The translations under genes were made by a program, and so were the position numbers. The notes beneath the pieces are model-generated. The model did no database searches and was not told the origin of the DNA. It worked only from the letters and a program-made list of their open reading frames with translations. From NCBI RefSeq assembly GCF_001641265.1, contig NW_020167520.1, positions 868,001 to 932,000 of the forward strand: 64,000 bases of DNA, written 5' to 3'. Source of the stretch: Pseudogymnoascus destructans. Taxonomy: Eukaryota; Ascomycota; Leotiomycetes; Thelebolales; Thelebolaceae. Positions 20,380-30,874 of this stretch are shown piece after piece (position 1 is the stretch's first letter; each line of letters opens with the position of its first letter).

Positions 20380-23300
20380 TTAAGGACGTTTGTTGGCTGT
20401 CTGCTTGCCCTTTAGCCAGTTGGCTTTCTTAGAAAGAAATTCTAGAATGAGCTTAGATGCATTTTTTAGATTTCTCTTAGGCTCCCAAGTGTTGTCACTT
20501 GTAGGATAGCCTTTCCACTTAACGAGGAAGTAGTCCTGACCTCTAAGTGTCTTTTTGTCAAGGGTAGACTCTACTTCATATTCTGGTTGATCCAAGATCA
20601 GAACAGGAGGTGGAGGAGACTGAAGTGGTCTTAAGGAACTTTCTTGTGCCTTAGACAAGAGAGATGCATGGAAGACATTATGGATAGTCCAAGTAGGTGG
20701 TAATGCAAGCTCGAAAGCATTCTTGCCAATAGTCCTTGTGATCTTAAAAGGTCCAAGTCTTTTAGTATCAAGTTTGTCTGAAGGTCTAGTAGTTGTGATA
20801 TGTCTTCTAGACAAAAAGACTTGATCACCAACTTTGAATTGTGGTGCAACCACCCCCCTGTTAAAGGCCTGAGCCTGCTCGTCTTGTGCACGCTGTATTT
20901 GAACCTTGAGATAGTCCTGGAGGCCCTTAAGGTAGATGATTCTTTCAGTAGCAGAAGGGTTTTTGAAATTTTCAGGGCAATTCAGTTCTGCCACTTCAAA
21001 CCTAGGGTGATAACCATAGTTTGCATAGAAAGGTGTCTCTTTTGTGGTGTTAGAGACTGTGTTGTTGTAAGCAAATTCTGCAAGATGGAGAAGATCTGCC
21101 CAGTTGTCTTGAGCATAGTTTGTATAAATTCTTAGATATTGTTCAAGTACAGAGTTGACTCTCTCTGTCTGGCCATCTGTTTGAGGGTGATAAGCTGTAG
21201 AGAAGCGTTGTTCCATGTTTAAGAGTTTAGAGAACTCCTTAAAAAAGTTTGAAGTGAAAACTGCTCCCCTATCTGAGATCCAGTGTCCAGGAATTCCATG
21301 ATATTTAAAGACCACCTTGAGGAATAGCCACGCAAGTTCAGAAGCTGTGATAGTCTCATTGCAAGGCTCAAAGTGTGCCATTTTTGTGAGCCTTTCTACC
21401 ACCACAAGGATAGAGTCATAAGGGGTAGCACCCCCTTTTGGGATAGAAGGAGGCAACTTGACTATAAAGTCAATGGATATGGAGTCCCATGGGCGTTCTG
21501 GTATAGGTAGAGGCTGCAAGAGGCCATAGGGCTTTTGCCGTGTAGGTTTGTTCAAGTTGCAAGTAGTGCAAGAAGATATATAGTCTTGAAGAGTAGTCCT
21601 TAGACTAGGCCAGTAGAACTTTCTTGTTAGAAGTTCATAAGTTTTTGCAAAGCCAAAGTGCCCTGCAGCTGGAGCATCATGGAACTGCTGTAGGAGGTGT
21701 AGCTGTAATCGTTTATCCCTTGGGACATAGATATAGTTCTTGAATAAGAGAAGTCCATGCTGATTTTTTGAGAAATTCTGTAGTCCAACTTTCTCAAGAG
21801 AGGAACCTTTCTTCTGGAGGTATTCCAAAGTTCTTTTCGCAAAGGGATCATGGTTGTAAGCATCTTTGAATGCTTTAAGAAGTGTTGCTGAGGGTGTATA
21901 GTCTTTAAAGGTCTCTGGTTCCTGAGAAGAGGTAATGGGGGCAACTTGGTCTTGAGGGGATAAGTTTACCCCTAAGTCCTCTGTAGTACTAAGGTTGCTT
22001 AAAGATGCTGCTATAAGCTTTGCTGAGTCTAGCAGAGCCTTTGTATTGCTAGTTTTAGCAGAATCTTGGTAGTCATGTCTTCTTGAGAGGAGATCTGCTC
22101 TTTGATTCTTGGCCCCTGAGACATGTTTTATAACAAAGTCAAAACCTCCTAGTTGTTCAGACCACCTTGCTTGTCGTCGATTGAGCTGTTTAGTGGTTGT
22201 AAAGGTCAAGAGATTTGAATGGTCACTGTAAATAGTGATAGGATAGTTTGCCCCTTCAAGGTAGCATCTCCAATGCTTTAGAGAACATACTATGGCAAGC
22301 AGTTCCTTGTCTGTAATGGGATAGTTTTGTTCAGCTGCTGATAGCTTTCTTGAGTAAAATGCCACAGGCTGTAGCTCTTCTTGTTTGTCTTTTGGAGCTT
22401 GGTATAAGATTCCAGAAATGGCAAAATCTGAGGCATCTGTCTCAAGAGTGGCAGGTTTCAAGGGGTTAAAGTGTAGTAACATTTTCCCTTCTTTAAATTC
22501 TCCTTTAAGAGCATCGAAAGCATCTTGCTGTGTCTTATCCCAGTGATACAAAGTGTCCTTGTGAAGTAATTGAGTAAGGGGTAAAGCCAAGGATGTATAT
22601 CTTGGTATAAACCTCCTGTAATAGTTGGCAAACCCAAGGAAAGACTGAACCTCTTTAATGCTGGAAGGAATAGGCCACGTTTGTACTGCTTTTGTCTTTT
22701 CAGGGTCCATCTGAATGCCTTCTGTTGAAATTCTATGTCCTAAGAAATCAACTTGAGACATATGGAAAAGACATTTCTCAAGTTTGCAAAAGAGTTGTGC
22801 TTGAGATAGCTTCTCTAAGACTTGTCTAACATGTAGAACATGCTCTTGAGTGTCTAAAGAGTATATAAGAATGTCGTCTAAGTAGACAACAACAAAGATA
22901 TCCAAGTAAGGTCTTAGAATATCATTCATGAGAGCTTGGAAAGAAGCAGGTGCATTGGCAAGCCCAAAAGGCATTACCTGGTATTCAAAATGACCATAGC
23001 GTGTTCTGAATGCTGTCTTCCACTCATCACCTTCCTTGATGCGTATCAGGTTATAAGCTCCCCTGAGATCTAACTTGGTAAAGATCCTTGCTGAAGAGAG
23101 CCTATCTATGAGCTCAGGGATAAGGGGTAAAGCATATCTGTTTTTAACAGTGACTGCATTAAGGCCCCTATAATCAACACAGAGACGCAAGGAGCCATCT
23201 TTCTTCTTGACAAAGAGAATGGGAGCTCCTGCTGGTGAGGAAGAAGGTCTGATAAAGCCAGAACTAAGGTTCTCATCTAGGTATTCTCTGAGAGTTTTCA

Positions 23301-24045
23301 GCTCTAATTCAGATAGAGAGTAGATAGGGCCGTAGGGAGGCATTGAGACTTCTGCGAGTGGTATCTCATGGTCATAAGGCTGGTGCTTTGGCAGAATTGA
23401 TGCCTTTGCCTTGTCAAAAAGATGTTGGTAGTCTTGGTATGCTAAAGGCAAAATGACCTCCTGAGATGATTTCTCCAAATCTGAAGTAGCTGCTATCTCC
23501 AGGACAGGTTGGAAAGGTTTAACCCATATCAGAGATGATATATCGTCCATAGTTTGGTCAAAATCCTTGATCTGGGACAAGTTTGAGTCTTGGACCTGAA
23601 TAGGGGTAACTGAGGCTTGAAGGGTTTTTTCAGTATTGAGCTCAGGATTTGAGCTAAACCCAAGCGATAAATGCTTCCAATTGATAGTTGGATCATGCCT
23701 TTGAAGCCATGGAAGACCTAGGATGACTGGGTACTTCATTGGTATAACATCTAAAGAGATGGTGTCTGAAAATGTTGATTTTCCTAGGGGAATCTCAAGT
23801 TTGAGTACTGGGGTGTTGCAGGTAATGGAACCTGAACTGATAGGAGTTCCATCAATGACTCGGAGCAACTCTGGAGTGCGTTTGGGAATTGTAGGTAACT
23901 GGTGTGTCAAGATGAGGTCTTGAGATATAAAGTTGCCTGTTGCCCCTGAGTCTATCATAGCCCTTGTAGACAACACCTGTTGTTTGAAATGGAGTTGAAT
24001 AGGGATTAACAGGTGTGTGAGACTCTGAGAAAGCACCATCGACAC
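20380..24045 (-). CDS. pol: Pol polyprotein of nested chromovirus (protease-RT-RNase H-integrase-chromodomain), about 1220 aa
   Basis: Carries every enzyme needed for reverse transcription and integration. In order: aspartic protease AMIDSGATGNF near residue 30; reverse transcriptase with LDLRGAYNLIRI and the catalytic YLDD near 385; RNase H with LETDASDFAISG near 525; integrase with the zinc-binding HxxxH...CxxC stretch (HDAPAAGHFG to CTTCNLNK), then SIDFIVKLPP, WISDRGAVFTS and TDGQTERVN; and a C-terminal chromodomain (YEVESTLDKK, FLVKWKGYPTSDNTWEP). The first ATG in frame is at 24039, but the frame is open further upstream and overlaps gag's end in the -1 frame. It may therefore be made as a gag-pol fusion by -1 frameshifting at the A-rich GAAAAAC/GAAAAAT sites near 24100-24115 (inference). 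Uninterrupted, so possibly functional. Confidence 0.96.
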   Translation of the reverse strand: MSMVLSQSLTHLLIPIQLHFKQQVLSTRAMIDSGATGNFISQDLILTHQLPTIPKRTPELLRVIDGTPISSGSITCNTPVLKLEIPLGKSTFSDTISLDVIPMKYPVILGLPWLQRHDPTINWKHLSLGFSSNPELNTEKTLQASVTPIQVQDSNLSQIKDFDQTMDDISSLIWVKPFQPVLEIAATSDLEKSSQEVILPLAYQDYQHLFDKAKASILPKHQPYDHEIPLAEVSMPPYGPIYSLSELELKTLREYLDENLSSGFIRPSSSPAGAPILFVKKKDGSLRLCVDYRGLNAVTVKNRYALPLIPELIDRLSSARIFTKLDLRGAYNLIRIKEGDEWKTAFRTRYGHFEYQVMPFGLANAPASFQALMNDILRPYLDIFVVVYLDDILIYSLDTQEHVLHVRQVLEKLSQAQLFCKLEKCLFHMSQVDFLGHRISTEGIQMDPEKTKAVQTWPIPSSIKEVQSFLGFANYYRRFIPRYTSLALPLTQLLHKDTLYHWDKTQQDAFDALKGEFKEGKMLLHFNPLKPATLETDASDFAISGILYQAPKDKQEELQPVAFYSRKLSAAEQNYPITDKELLAIVCSLKHWRCYLEGANYPITIYSDHSNLLTFTTTKQLNRRQARWSEQLGGFDFVIKHVSGAKNQRADLLSRRHDYQDSAKTSNTKALLDSAKLIAASLSNLSTTEDLGVNLSPQDQVAPITSSQEPETFKDYTPSATLLKAFKDAYNHDPFAKRTLEYLQKKGSSLEKVGLQNFSKNQHGLLLFKNYIYVPRDKRLQLHLLQQFHDAPAAGHFGFAKTYELLTRKFYWPSLRTTLQDYISSCTTCNLNKPTRQKPYGLLQPLPIPERPWDSISIDFIVKLPPSIPKGGATPYDSILVVVERLTKMAHFEPCNETITASELAWLFLKVVFKYHGIPGHWISDRGAVFTSNFFKEFSKLLNMEQRFSTAYHPQTDGQTERVNSVLEQYLRIYTNYAQDNWADLLHLAEFAYNNTVSNTTKETPFYANYGYHPRFEVAELNCPENFKNPSATERIIYLKGLQDYLKVQIQRAQDEQAQAFNRGVVAPQFKVGDQVFLSRRHITTTRPSDKLDTKRLGPFKITRTIGKNAFELALPPTWTIHNVFHASLLSKAQESSLRPLQSPPPPVLILDQPEYEVESTLDKKTLRGQDYFLVKWKGYPTSDNTWEPKRNLKNASKLILEFLSKKANWLKGKQTANKRP

Positions 24046-24095
24046 ATCTTTGTTGTCTAGGGGAGAAGTTATAGTCTCAGTTGAAGTTGTGCCTG

Positions 24096-25172
24096 CTAGG
24101 GATTTTTCAAGTTTTTCAGAATAGCAGTTGTGACTGTGTCTGAGGCTGCTATATGTTTTGAATCAGCACTCCCCCGTGCTGAATAGCACTCCTGAATTCT
24201 GTGTCCCCCTTTGCCACAGTATAAACAAAGGTTGTTGTCCATTCTGTGTTTTCTTTCTTGAGGGGTAAGTTTACCCCTTTTCAGTTTTTGAGGGTATCCT
24301 GTAGGCTGAGGTGCTGGATTTGCTGTAGATCTCTTTATAGAGGCGTCTAAGTCCATAGGTTCAGGTGCTGAGTCCTTAGCAGTTGGTGTAGAGGTGTAAT
24401 TGTTGAAATTTCTTGTTGGATGCCAGTCTTGGTTCTTCTCCTTTCTTCTTTCAAAAAGCCTATCATCAAGTCTGACAGCTTTCTCTATAAGCGTTTGAAG
24501 TGTTGTAGGGCGTTCTTCTTTGCTGAGTTCATCCTTAATAGAGCTCTTGAGCCCTTGGTAGTAAGTGAAGACTAAGGCTTCTTCATTCCAAGTCAAGTGA
24601 GAAGTGATTCTCCTAAATTCTGTTGTATACTGAGCAGCAGAGGTCTTTTGACATAGCTTCTGTAGCTCTCTTTCTGCTGTAGCAGTTTCGTTGATGTCTC
24701 CAAAGGTCCTGGTAAGTTCCTCTTGAAACTGGTCATAAGAGGTAATCAAAGGTGTAGTGGTATTTTGGTTGTTGCCACTAAGTCTTCTAAGATATGGCTC
24801 AAAGAAGTTGAATGCAGATCCACGGAGGTAGCTGGCAGCGAAATAGATCTTCTGAATGTCTGAGGTGAACTGATGAGGCCTGAGGGTGAAGTAGATGTCC
24901 AGTTGCATAAGGAATCCCTTCAACTTCCTCCTGTCTCCATGGTATAAATCTGGTGTTTGCACTTTAGGAAGTGCACCTGGGGTACTCGAAATAGCCAGAG
25001 GAGCTGTGGGAAGCTCTGTATGATGTGTCTGAGTTGAAGATTGTGTTGCTGAAGTGTTGGCTTGAAAGGTGTTTTCCAAATTCTCAAGTTTGTTTGCTAT
25101 AGTTTGTATAAAGGCAAACAGTTGTTGCATCTGCTGTTCAGCAGTAGTTGTAGGAGCTTGGTCGTCCTCCAT
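24096..25172 (-). CDS. gag: Gag of nested chromovirus, 358 aa
   Basis: Structural protein of the particle. The ATG at 25172 lies 52 nt inside the 5' LTR (25225-26160). The N-terminal part is Gln/Thr-rich. A central retrotransposon-gag domain (YFAASYLRGSAFNFFEPYL and following) covers about residues 105-230. A C-terminal CCHC zinc knuckle CLYCGKGGHRIQEC lies near residue 320. The stop TAG at 24096-24098 is just past the possible slippery sites for pol. Confidence 0.95.
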   Translation of the reverse strand: MEDDQAPTTTAEQQMQQLFAFIQTIANKLENLENTFQANTSATQSSTQTHHTELPTAPLAISSTPGALPKVQTPDLYHGDRRKLKGFLMQLDIYFTLRPHQFTSDIQKIYFAASYLRGSAFNFFEPYLRRLSGNNQNTTTPLITSYDQFQEELTRTFGDINETATAERELQKLCQKTSAAQYTTEFRRITSHLTWNEEALVFTYYQGLKSSIKDELSKEERPTTLQTLIEKAVRLDDRLFERRKEKNQDWHPTRNFNNYTSTPTAKDSAPEPMDLDASIKRSTANPAPQPTGYPQKLKRGKLTPQERKHRMDNNLCLYCGKGGHRIQECYSARGSADSKHIAASDTVTTAILKNLKNP

Positions 25173-25224
25173 TGTAGTATCGAAGTGCTGCTATAGAAAT
25201 AGTTGAAGCTTGAAGCAGGCAAGG

Positions 25225-26160
25225 TGTAATGGTGGGTGCACCAGATATGAGAATCTAGCCACCCAAGGAAGGGATGAATTTACTAAGACAACACACTGTC
25301 TTAGGAAACAGAGCCAAAGGGTTGTAGCTTAGACTATTCCACAACGCAGCAATCAGGTGTATGATGTGGTGAAGTGGTTTAGACAAGTTGCAACAAATGT
25401 TGAGTCTGGGAACTCAGGGGTAAGTCAGAGGTTAGCACCTCACTGATTTTTCAAAAACAGAGAATAACAAGATCAATGCTTGGAAACTTGGAAAAGACGT
25501 AGAAGTATGTGCTAGTCGATTTACTGTATTGCCTGCTTGCCCTTTCTTAAGGAAAGGGCAATCCTATTTATGCCAAAGGAGTGTAGTTCTCTTATTTTCC
25601 ATGACTTTCCATGACTAACCAGGCTTGGTAAATGTATTAGAAATCAAGTGCGACCCACAACTAGCTTGCTAATCATGTAGTGAACGTAAGAGAATCCCAT
25701 AGAACCATCTCTTGGGTTCCTAGCCTATAGGAAGTGAAAAGGAGGTCCAAGGTCAGAGTACCTATAGACAAATTATGTCATAACTTAACCAATCTTGTGG
25801 GTAACTAAGGAGCGATGACGTGTAATGAATCATAGAGGGTTGTAGAAGCTTCTAGAGCTATCGTTCATGTTCCTAGGCCTCTAGTTGGTAGAGATATGCC
25901 ATGTGGTAGTATTGGCCCACCCCCTTAAGGAGGAGATTTTCTTAATAACTTGTTCAATGAGTGTCCAAATGATATGCCGTGATGTATGTAGCATAAACAG
26001 ATGTAGTAGAAGAGTTTTCAGCAATCGTTGAGTAGTATTGCTTCTGTTGTTGGTGTGATAAGCCCAGATATGTATGGTGACTTGTAGGTTTGAGGAGGAG
26101 ATTTCTAAGTTTGCTCTTGAGTTTGATAGCAAACTGAGTGCAACGAATGTCAGTATGACA
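25225..26160 (-). repeat. 5' LTR of nested chromovirus
   Basis: 936 bp and nearly identical to 19433-20368. The downstream primer-binding position on the coding strand reads CCTTGCCTGCTTCAAGC, which I could not assign to a tRNA. Confidence 0.94.
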
Positions 26161-29100
26161 TCGAGACTCAATTGAAAACCGAACCATACCCGTTAATGGT
26201 CGTAGATGGAGAGCCCATCTCGACTAATGAAGGAATGGTGACCCACGAAACGGTCCCATTGGAAATGGTCATGCTACACGGGCACAAGGAAACGATTCAG
26301 TTTGACATCGTGCACATGGACAACCATGCGTGCATCCTTGGTGTGCCATGGCTCAAGAAACACAACCCCCAGATCGACTGGTGGAACGAGAAAGTTGTGA
26401 TGAGCCAGTGCGCGTGTGAACAACGGACGGACACGCGACAACGGGAGAAACCCTCCCAGGGCCGGAAGGAGTTATGTGCAACCTCCGAGCTCGATGACCT
26501 AGCCCAGGCATCCTCACCGACGAGTATACCGGTGGAGTACAAGGAATACGAGCAATTATTCCAGGAAGGCCCTAAGAACGAGGCGCTTCCTAAGCACCAA
26601 CCATGGGATCACGAGATACCTTTGGAGAAAGACAAGAGTCCACCGTTCGGACCAATATATCAGCTATCGGAAAAGGAGCTGAAGGTACTTAAGGAGTACA
26701 TCGATGATAACCTAGCGAAAGGATTCATCAGACCATCCACATCACCAGCAGGAAGTCCGGTGCTTTTCGTACCAAAGAAAGACGGCTCCCTACGGTTATG
26801 TGTGGACTATCGAGCATTGAACAACATCACAATCAAGGACAGGTATGCCCTGCCGTTAATCAACGAACTACACGATAGATTTCAAGGAGCAAAGATCTTC
26901 AGTAAGCTAGATCTGCGAGGAGCATACAACCTGATCCGAATCAAGGCTGGGGAAGAGTGGAAAACAGCATTCCGCACCCGCTATGGCCTATTCGAGTATC
27001 AAGTCATGCCCTTTGGGCTAACAAACGCACCCGCATCCATGCAACGACTGATGAATGATGCTTTGCACGAATACTTAGACATCTTTACCATTGTCTACCT
27101 AGACGATGTCCTGGTGTATTCAGCAACCAAGGAGGAGCATGTCAAGCATGTCAAACTCGTCCTGAAGAAACTAAAGGAGTACAGCTTACTCCTCAAACCA
27201 GAGAAGTGCGAGTTCCATAAAAACCAAGTCGAATTCTTGGGTTACATTATTGGAATGCACGGCATCAAGATGGACCAAGCAAAAGTAACGGCAGTGTTGG
27301 AATGGCCAACACCGACCACGGTCAAGGAAGTGCAAGCCTTCCTAGGCTTCGCCAACTTCTACCGAAGATTCATCTCAGGATATTCCAAGGTAGCTCAACC
27401 ACTCACGGAGCTTACCAGAAAGGATCTCGAATTCAAATGGACGGACAAGGCAGAGGCTGCTTTCCAGGAACTTAAGACGAAGTTCACGGAAGCACCTATC
27501 CTTGCTACATTTGACCCTGCAAAGAAGATCATCCTCGAAACGGACTCTTCTGACTTCGCAATTGGAGCATGTCTGAATCAACCAGACGAGGACGGTAAGT
27601 TCAAACCAATCGCGTACTACTCTAGGAAACTGTCACCCGCGGAACTCAATTACGACATCCACGACAAGGAGCTACTGGCTATTGTCGTTGCCTTTGAGCA
27701 GTGGCGAGTATATCTTGAGGGATCCACCTACCCTGTGCAGGTATGGACAGATCACAAGAACCTCATATATTTCACCACGACCAAGGTTTTAAACCGCAGA
27801 CAAGTCCGCTGGGCAGAAACCCTCGCAGCCTACAACTTCACGATAACCTATCGCAAGGGCTCCGAGAATGCAAGAGCAGATGCTCTCAGCAGACGGACTG
27901 ACTACGCCGGCCCAAAGGAAGAAAGACCTAGAGCAATTCTGAAGAAAACAGATGCAGGAATACAGTACAACGAGTTACTAGCGACGATCTCAGTCATCGA
28001 AGATACAGAACTCGAGGAAAGACTCAAGAAAGCTTACGCAACAGACGAATGCGCCAAGCGAGTCTTGTCCAAAGTCGAAGGCGACTTCACCATCGACGAA
28101 CAAAGATTGATTCGATACAAAGGGTTAGTGTATGTCCCAAGTCAAATGAGACGCCCACTGGTGCAAGAACAACACTCGTTACCAGCACACGGTCATCAGG
28201 GAGTAACACGAACCTTCGAACGAATCACCCGACACTACTACTTCCCAGGTATGAGGAAGCAGGTAGAGACAGTGGTAAGAGAGTGCGACATTTGCAGCAA
28301 GTCAAAATCCAATAGGCATCTGCCATACGGACAACTCAAGTCGACACCAGTACCAAAAGGAGCGTGGAAATCAATAGCTTTGGACTTCGTCGTCAAGCTT
28401 CCACCCTCCAAGGACCCGTTAACAGGAATAGAATACGACTCTATCCTCGTCATCACGGAAAGACTCACGACATATGGGAAGTTTATACCATATCTAGAAG
28501 CTAGCGACGCCGAGGCGCTCGCATATACCTTCATTCGAGTCATATTAGCCGATCATGGGATGCCAGAAGAAATCATCTCAGATAGAGACAAGCTCTTTAC
28601 TTCGAAATTCTGGAAATCATTGATGGCGCTACTGGGAACAAATCATAAGCTATCAACAGCTTTTCATCCCCAGACAGACGGCCAAACAGAAAGATTAAAT
28701 CAGACCCTTGAACAGTACCTGCGAAGCTATGTCAATCATCAACAGGATAACTGGGTTCAGATCTTACCCATCACACAGTTTGCATATAACAGCGCGATGA
28801 CAGAAGCAATGAAAGTCTCACCGTTCTTTGCCAATTATGGCTACCAGCCAGAAGCATATAGGCAACCAAGACCGGATGAATCACGAGCTGAACAAGCCCT
28901 GATCGTGGTGGAACAACTGAAATCGTTCCACGAACAACTTGCGACAGACATCCAATTCTTAAATGAACGATCCGCCGCATACGCAAACAAGAAGCGCAGT
29001 ATGGAACCTGCCTTCAAGGAGGGGGATAAAGTATACCTACTCCGGAAACATATCAAAATGAAACGACCAAGCACAAAGTTGGACTTCAAGAAATTGGGAC

Positions 29101-29504
29101 CATTCAAAATATTGAACAAAGTCAGCTCAGTTAATTACAGACTGCAGCTACCCAGGAAGTCTAGACTACACCCGGTATTTCATGTCTCACTACTGGAACC
29201 AGCAAGACGAAATACCCCAATTGCGACCGACACCGAACTCCAACCCGAGAATGAGATAATCGAATATGAGGTCGAAGCGATCCTAGACAGAAGGTTAGTA
29301 GGACGTCGAGAAGAGTTTTTGATAAAATGGGAAAATTACGAACCTACGGATAATTCGTGGGAACCAACAAGGAACATCAGCAAAGAACTGCTGGAGGAAT
29401 ATCAACACCGCCATCCGCCAGCCATTGATCCCAAGATGCAGGGGAGTAGGCCAGTGGATCGGAGGAAGCGGGGGTCCCGGTCACAGACGAGGAGGCAGCG
29501 CTAA
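26161..29504 (+). pseudogene. pol: Pol of outer chromovirus after the insertion (RT, RNase H, integrase, chromodomain)
   Basis: Open for 1110 codons from 26172. It holds the rest of the protease, the reverse transcriptase with YLDD near 27098, RNase H (ETDSSDFAIG near 27540), integrase (HSLPAHGHQG ... CDICSKSK, IISDRDKLFTS, TDGQTERLN) and a chromodomain (EYEVEAILDRR ... FLIKWENYEPTDNSWEP). The reading frame itself is intact. The gene is broken only upstream, by the TGA before the protease motif and by the nested element. GC content is higher than in the nested element and the two pol proteins are clearly different lineages of chromovirus. Confidence 0.93.
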
Positions 29505-29859
29505 CTGCCTGTTCCTCGGCCTCAACAGCGTCATGCTTCTCAGCAGCCACACGTTCGGCCTCCTCTGCCGCATCAAGCTCGTCGAGGGTTTTCAAACCTC
29601 GCCGGAGCATATCTTTACCACGGGTTCGGATGAGGCGTTTCTGCTTCCGCAGACGAAGTAACTTCGAAAGGGTTTCTTCCTCTTCGCGATCCAGGCGATC
29701 CTCCTCCCGTTCGAGCTTCACCCAGTCGGGATGCTCAGGACCCATACAGTCACATTTTTCTTTCAAGTTGCGACGAACGCACTCGGCGCACCGCCGTGAA
29801 TCATTTGGAGACGACACGCAAGTAACGTTTCGCCTCACGCAGTTCGAGCAAGAATCCAT
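29377..29859 (-). CDS. Antisense Cys-rich reading frame in the 3' part of the outer chromovirus, 160 aa
   Basis: Open on the strand opposite to gag-pol, between pol and the 3' LTR and overlapping the last 128 bases of pol. The first ATG in frame is at 29859; the frame is open to about 29901 without another ATG, so an upstream exon is possible. The first 45 residues are Cys-rich: CSNCVRRNVTC, then RRCAECVRRNLKEKCDC, reminiscent of a fungal zinc-cluster but not with standard Zn2Cys6 spacing. A long charged coiled-coil-like stretch (DRLDREEEETLSKLLRLRK) and an Ala/Glu-rich tail follow. From memory, similar predicted proteins are common in fungal genomes with such elements; I cannot verify this here. 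Function unknown. Confidence 0.6.
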   Translation of the reverse strand: MDSCSNCVRRNVTCVSSPNDSRRCAECVRRNLKEKCDCMGPEHPDWVKLEREEDRLDREEEETLSKLLRLRKQKRLIRTRGKDMLRRGLKTLDELDAAEEAERVAAEKHDAVEAEEQAVSAASSSVTGTPASSDPLAYSPASWDQWLADGGVDIPPAVLC

Positions 29860-30040
29860 TTCGGGTAGTTCGTATCCGTGGTTCTTTATTCGACGAGACA
29901 AGATCGTTGCGTTCCTGGAGTTTGCGGGCAGTGTCAGTAGGCATGTTGCATGTTGAAGGACTTGCTGAGGAGCAGCAGAGTCCCGGGGACATGGACGTAC
30001 TTATAGGATTCGAGACGAATGCCCAGGGGAAGGGAGCGAG

Positions 30041-30601
30041 TGTTACGACGGAACAAGAAGGCTGGCCAACTACAGGACAGGAAGGAGGGAGGTCGCATGA
30101 GACCGGCCCTGGTACCTGGAGGGGCAGCGGGGAATAGTAGTTCCGAAAGTATCACGTGACGGACTCACAGGATGATGAGAAGAGTCCTAAGAGTCCAGGA
30201 CTCCGAGGACTCGAGTGAGTTCCCAGGAGTCCACTAGGCATGTGACGGACTCGCAGGATGATGAGAAGAATCCTAAGAGTCCAGGACTCCGAGGACTCGA
30301 GTGAGTTCCCAGGAGTCCACTAGGCACGTGACGGACTCGCAGGATGATGAGAAGAATCCTAAGAGTCCAGGACTCCGAGGACTCGAGTGAGTTCCCAGGA
30401 GTCCACTAGGCACGACGCCACTATATAAGTAGATAGTATTTCCTTAGATAGGAGCTTCGTGCTCAACTCAATACAGTATTTGTTATATACTAGTAACGTG
30501 TTACTTGAAGCCTTTGTGTCTGATCCCCTGCCTCCTCTGATAAGTAAACCTTTACGCAAGAGAACCTCTGTGTCTTCTATCATTTAGAAGTCAGCGTTAC
30601 A
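30041..30601 (+). repeat. 3' LTR of outer chromovirus, three 86-bp units
   Basis: 561 bp. Units start at 30156, 30242 and 30328 (period exactly 86). It is otherwise like 16784-17258, with few substitutions by eye. Confidence 0.95.
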
Positions 30602-30874
30602 CATCATTAGTATTGTCATCATTGGTATTGTCATCGTTAGTATCATCTTCGCTAGAGGAAAAGCCACTAGCTATAGCAGATGTCTAAATAGGGGCTTCTT
30701 CGCCCCTATTTAGAGTTGAATCTAGTTGCTAGATAGACTGGAACCTGGCTAGAATACTAGTAATCGTTAGTTTTAGACGCATTGTATGAATATATCGTTT
30801 TAAATAATTACTTCAGTCACTAGTGCCAGCATGGTATACTCGATTCATGTTGAATTAATTATATTACTAATCTA
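30602..30874. other. AT-rich flank of the chromovirus insertion
   Basis: Continues the older sequence interrupted at 16783: ATTAGTATTGTCATC-type repeats (Asp/Asn/Thr codons on the minus strand) and a hairpin AATAGGGGC...GCCCCTATT at 30688-30712. Confidence 0.5.

Larger units (their letters stand above)
19433..26160 (-). mobile_element. Nested Ty3/gypsy chromovirus, open and recently inserted
   Basis: 6728 bp with 936-bp LTRs at both ends, TGTAAT...TGACA on this strand, and a perfect target duplication TCGAG (19428-19432 and 26161-26165). It lies in the protease of the outer element in the opposite orientation. gag (358 aa) and pol (1221 aa) are both uninterrupted. The two LTRs have equal length, and by eye I found only two differences (near 19690 and 19885 against the right copy), both transitions. 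The purine tract AAAAGGGGGATCA precedes the 3' LTR on the coding strand. It could still be competent, though expression cannot be judged. Confidence 0.96.
16784..30601 (+). mobile_element. Ty3/gypsy chromovirus, full length, degenerate, split by a nested chromovirus
   Basis: LTRs at 16784-17258 (475 bp) and 30041-30601 (561 bp) have TGTTACG...TTACA ends and a perfect 5-bp target duplication CATCA (16779-16783 and 30602-30606). Order: LTR, gag with zinc knuckle, protease, reverse transcriptase, RNase H, integrase, chromodomain, an antisense Cys-rich frame, a purine-rich tract (AGGGGAAGGGAGCGAG) and LTR. A second chromovirus occupies 19433-26160 inside the protease. Without it the element would be about 7.1 kb. 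Gag is broken by a frame change and a stop, and the protease region by a TGA. Confidence 0.96.
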
